Assembly (NCBI GenBank): GCA_934702165.1
Contig: CAKUYG010000087.1
Span: 1-8,606, forward strand
Direction of reading: 5' to 3'
Source of the DNA: an uncultured Bacteroidales bacterium
GTDB lineage: Bacteria; Bacteroidota; Bacteroidia; Bacteroidales; UBA932
DNA length: 8,606 nt
The notes under the pieces are model-generated. The model was given only the letters and a program-made list of their open reading frames with translations. It made no database searches and had not been told where the DNA came from. The translations under genes and the position numbers were made by a program. Shown piece by piece: positions 6,418 to 8,606 of the stretch (within the stretch, counting starts at the first letter, position 1; each line of letters starts with the position of its first letter).

Positions 6418-7080
6418 ATGGCTGTCAGACATCTCAAATCTGTCCTTGTGCTTGTCCTTCTGGTCAAGTGCATTTCAGGATTCTCCCAGGTACCGTTCTA
6501 TGCTCCCGCCCCGGGGGACGGCAGGCTTTTCGGCTACCACTCCATCAAGTTCCGTCCGGAGGTCAACTTCCAGGAGACCTTTACCACTTTCCAGTATGGT
6601 ATCGGCAAGACTGCAGTTGGTCTGGAGCTCTACACCTGCCCTACGGGGGTGTATTCCGGCTATACTTTCAGGGCTGGGTTCTACGAGAGCAACTATTTCA
6701 ATATAGGTGTACAGACGAGTCCGACATTTTCCCTGAGCGACAGCCACAGGTTCTCTTATATCACGAGCGGGCTGTATCTGCACGGGGCCTTCGATCCTGC
6801 CGGCAAGTATTACTGGCTGTCCAACACTCTCTGGACCGTCCATACTGACAAAATGGCGGACATCGAGCATTGGCTGTATCTCGGGGCGAAGTTTCCCCTT
6901 CCTGGCGGCTCGACACTCATACCGATGGCCGGTACCATACACTCGTGGCGCTTTGACTCCGTGCCGGATATCGCCATAGGATGTTCTTGGGCAGTAGGAC
7001 ATTATGAATTCCTTGTCTGGACCAACAACTACACCAGGGACAATTTCAGGATAGTCTTCGGCATAGCCTTTGTATATTGA
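6418..7080 (+). CDS. Secreted, probable outer-membrane beta-barrel protein of unknown function
   Basis: This 220-residue protein matches no family I recognise. It starts with a signal peptide (MAVRHLK, then a hydrophobic core around residues 8-21, with likely cleavage near SGFSQ at 20-24). The mature part is rich in aromatic and glycine residues with alternating polar/hydrophobic strands, for example GLELYTCPTGVYSGYTFRAG and YFNIGVQTSPTFSL, and ends GIAFVY. A terminal aromatic residue after alternating hydrophobics is typical of outer-membrane beta-barrels. A strand count of about 8-10 would fit the length, but this is an estimate. It begins 11 bp after the ettA stop with no terminator between, and is followed 46 bp later by a membrane metallopeptidase, so co-transcription is likely. 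It has no transporter or enzyme motif. Position and envelope location give no specific function; co-transcription with ettA may be only incidental. Confidence 0.8.
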   Translation: MAVRHLKSVLVLVLLVKCISGFSQVPFYAPAPGDGRLFGYHSIKFRPEVNFQETFTTFQYGIGKTAVGLELYTCPTGVYSGYTFRAGFYESNYFNIGVQTSPTFSLSDSHRFSYITSGLYLHGAFDPAGKYYWLSNTLWTVHTDKMADIEHWLYLGAKFPLPGGSTLIPMAGTIHSWRFDSVPDIAIGCSWAVGHYEFLVWTNNYTRDNFRIVFGIAFVY

Positions 7081-7126
7081 CACACGGCCTTTTACGGCCT
7101 TTGAATGTGCAACTGAAAAAAAGAAA

Positions 7127-7801
7127 ATGACAATCTGGTTTATCCTCATCGCTGTGATGCTGCTCTCCTGGGTCATCCAGATGACTTTGCAGAGCCGCTT
7201 CAACAAGTACTCCAAGGTGCCGTCCCCACACGGCCTGACAGGAGCTGACATAGCCCGGCTGATGCTCCGGCAGAACGGCATCAACGATGTGACGGTGCAG
7301 TCCGTCTCAGGTCGCCTGACCGACTACTTCAATCCCCAGGACAAGACGATCAACCTGAGCGAATCAGTATACGGGAGCGCCTCCATCGCCGCTTGCGCGG
7401 TGGCGGCCCACGAGACGGGTCACGCCATCCAGCACGCCCGCGGGTATGCTCCGTTGCGCCTTCGCTCAGCACTTGTACCCGTGGTGACTTTCGCCAACAA
7501 CACCGTGCAGTGGGTGCTGCTCCTAGGTGTGTTGTTTGTCAACACCTTCCCGGGGCTGCTCTGGATCGGGATCGGACTTTTCGCCATGACCACCCTGTTC
7601 AGCTTCATCACCCTGCCTGTGGAGATCAACGCCAGCCAGAGGGCCGTGCAGTGGCTTGACGGGGCCGGGATCGTGGACGAGAGGACGCGGCCTATGGCAG
7701 AAGATGCCCTGAAGTGGGCGGCATATACTTATGTTGTCGCCGCCTTGGGCTCTCTCGCGACACTTTTCTATTATATCTCCATCGCCAACGACCGCAGGTA
7801 G
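7127..7801 (+). CDS. YugP-type neutral zinc metallopeptidase, membrane-bound
   Basis: This 224-residue integral membrane protein belongs to the neutral zinc metallopeptidase family (PF04298, Zn_peptidase_2; Bacillus YugP). The catalytic HExxH motif is HETGH at residues 95-99 within AAHETGHAIQHA; the family segment LPVEINASQRA (163-173) has Glu167 as a plausible third zinc ligand. Other family-typical stretches are LTGADIARLML (37-47) and LTDYFNPQDKTINLSESVY (64-82). Hydrophobic helices lie at about 2-19, 115-138, 143-164 and 198-218. Length is usual for the family. The natural substrate is unknown; a role in membrane protein quality control is only conjecture. The ATG at 7127 is preferred because MTIWFILIAVM begins the first helix directly; an upstream in-frame TTG near 7070 would add 19 unlikely residues and overlap the previous gene. 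It is the last gene before a strong terminator at 7827-7867. Confidence 0.92.
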   Translation: MTIWFILIAVMLLSWVIQMTLQSRFNKYSKVPSPHGLTGADIARLMLRQNGINDVTVQSVSGRLTDYFNPQDKTINLSESVYGSASIAACAVAAHETGHAIQHARGYAPLRLRSALVPVVTFANNTVQWVLLLGVLFVNTFPGLLWIGIGLFAMTTLFSFITLPVEINASQRAVQWLDGAGIVDERTRPMAEDALKWAAYTYVVAALGSLATLFYYISIANDRR

Positions 7802-7826
7802 CTTCTGACCTCGGATGTCCATATTG

Positions 7827-7867
7827 CCGCAGTTTGGAAAGTTTTCTTTCCGGACTGCGGTATTTTT
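7827..7867 (+). terminator. Rho-independent-type terminator after the metallopeptidase gene
   Basis: A 15-bp stem pairs 7827-7841 with 7846-7860 around the loop TTTT; 13 pairs are Watson-Crick and two are G-U wobbles. It is followed by TATTTTT (7861-7867). It starts 26 nt after the metallopeptidase stop and ends the ettA operon before tyrS. Confidence 0.85.
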
Positions 7868-7869
7868 GG

Positions 7870-7877
7870 TAAATTTG
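7870..7877 (+). promoter_or_regulatory. Candidate -7 promoter element for tyrS
   Basis: TAAATTTG matches TAnnTTTG and ends 32 nt before the tyrS ATG at 7910, predicting a leader of about 25 nt. A second match, TATTTTTG at 7861-7868, overlaps the T-run of the terminator just upstream. Either could be used; the downstream one is preferred because it lies clear of the terminator. Confidence 0.5.
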
Positions 7878-7909
7878 CATTTTGCAGACAATTGATATAA
7901 CAGACATAT

Positions 7910-8606
7910 ATGAAGAATTTTATCGAAGAGCTCAGATGGAGGGGTATGATCCACGACATTATGCCCGGCACAGAAGAGGAACTCATGAAGGGACCGGCAT
8001 CAGCCTATGTCGGGATTGACCCTACTGGCGATTCGCTGCATATAGGACATCTGGTCAGCATCATGATACTCAAGCATTTCCAGGCTTGCGGACACAAGCC
8101 GTTCGCGCTTGTGGGAGGTGCGACCGGCATGATCGGCGATCCTTCCATGAAGAGTCAGGAGCGCAACCTTCTTGATGAGCAGACCCTCTCGCACAATGTA
8201 AGGTGCATCAAAGAGCAGCTCTCAAGGTTCCTTGATTTTGAGTCCGACGCTCCCAACAAGGCCGAGCTTGTCAACAACTATGACTGGATGAAGGACTACA
8301 CATTCATCAATTTCACCCGCGACATAGGCAAGCTTATCACCGTCAACTACATGATGAGCAAGGATTCTGTCAAGAAGCGTCTCAGCCGTGACTCTTCAGA
8401 GGGCATGTCCTTCACCGAGTTCACATACCAGCTTCTCCAGGGATATGATTTCCTTTATCTCTATCAGCACAGGGGAGTCAAGCTTCAGCTTGGCGGTGCC
8501 GACCAGTGGGGCAACATCACGACCGGTACTGAACTCATCCGCCGCAGTTGCGGCGGTGAGGCTTATGCCCTCACCTGTCCACTGATCACCAAGGCCGACG
8601 GGGGCA
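7910..8606 (+). CDS. tyrS: Tyrosyl-tRNA synthetase, N-terminal part, cut by window edge
   Basis: The visible 232 residues are the class I catalytic core of bacterial tyrosyl-tRNA synthetase, which charges tRNA-Tyr with tyrosine in the cytoplasm. Seen in order: [15 protein letters not shown] (residues 33-47), whose HIGH (44-47) is the ATP-binding signature; the segment [17 protein letters not shown] (70-86); YQLLQGYDF (173-181), which holds the tyrosine-recognition residues; and [11 protein letters not shown] (193-203). The KMSKS loop and the C-terminal S4-like tRNA-binding domain lie beyond the right edge. The ATG at 7910 gives [14 protein letters not shown], a normal family start. It has its own promoter and is separated from the upstream operon by a terminator. 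I see no T-box or other riboswitch in the short leader, in keeping with a non-Firmicutes host. Confidence 0.97.
   Translation, partial: MKNFIEELRWRGMIHDIMPGTEEELMKGPASAYVGIDPTGDSLHIGHLVSIMILKHFQACGHKPFALVGGATGMIGDPSMKSQERNLLDEQTLSHNVRCIKEQLSRFLDFESDAPNKAELVNNYDWMKDYTFINFTRDIGKLITVNYMMSKDSVKKRLSRDSSEGMSFTEFTYQLLQGYDFLYLYQHRGVKLQLGGADQWGNITTGTELIRRSCGGEAYALTCPLITKADGG

Noticed and set aside
7084..7103. Tandem 10-bp repeat (ACGGCCTTTT then ACGGCCTTTG) between the barrel-like gene and the metallopeptidase gene
   Set aside because: Only two copies; the GGCC/GGCC pairing gives a 4-bp stem, too weak for a terminator, and there is no TAnnTTTG match. Probably chance.

Overview
The window looks like chromosomal DNA from a Bacteroidales-type member of the Bacteroidota. 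Three things suggest this: promoter-like TAnnTTTG (-7) motifs sit just upstream of several starts, Shine-Dalgarno sequences are not evident, and the proteins are of kinds common in gut Bacteroidales (an AAA-ATPase-like/DUF1703 family start, a glycoside hydrolase family 35-like remnant, a Na/Pi cotransporter with a PhoU-like tail, EttA, a YugP-type metallopeptidase). I cannot name the genus.

Layout. Positions 1-188 (minus) hold the first 62 codons of an AAA-ATPase-like protein that runs off the left edge. Positions 189-744 contain no convincing gene. Positions 745-960 (plus) encode a signal peptide and about 30 residues resembling the start of a GH35 beta-galactosidase, then a stop: probably a gene remnant. 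Its stop shares a CTAG palindrome with the stop of the convergent gene at 957-2666 (minus), an intact Na+/phosphate cotransporter-family protein. A 129-bp divergent intergenic region follows, carrying 11-bp-spaced direct repeats that look like a PHO box. Beyond it lies a two-component pair (plus): an OmpR/PhoB-family response regulator at 2796-3485 and a membrane histidine kinase at 3469-4698, overlapping by 17 bp. A strong palindrome containing a promoter motif then precedes a likely operon (plus): ettA at 4730-6406, a secreted, probably beta-barrel protein of unknown function at 6418-7080, and a membrane zinc metallopeptidase at 7127-7801. The operon ends at a clear hairpin-plus-T-run terminator. 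A new promoter drives tyrS, which starts at 7910 and runs off the right edge.

How the genes may work together. The cotransporter and the two-component system are divergent and share a PHO-box-like operator, so the simplest reading is a phosphate-responsive module in which the regulator controls both its own operon and the transporter. This is inference; the kinase lacks the PAS/HAMP modules of classical PhoR. EttA and TyrRS are translation-related housekeeping genes. I see no CRISPR array, complete mobile element, tRNA or rRNA, and no clear sign of a wholly new system. The most worthwhile signals are regulatory (the 11-bp repeats, and the palindromic head-to-head promoter before ettA), the GH35 remnant junction, and the uncharacterised envelope protein.
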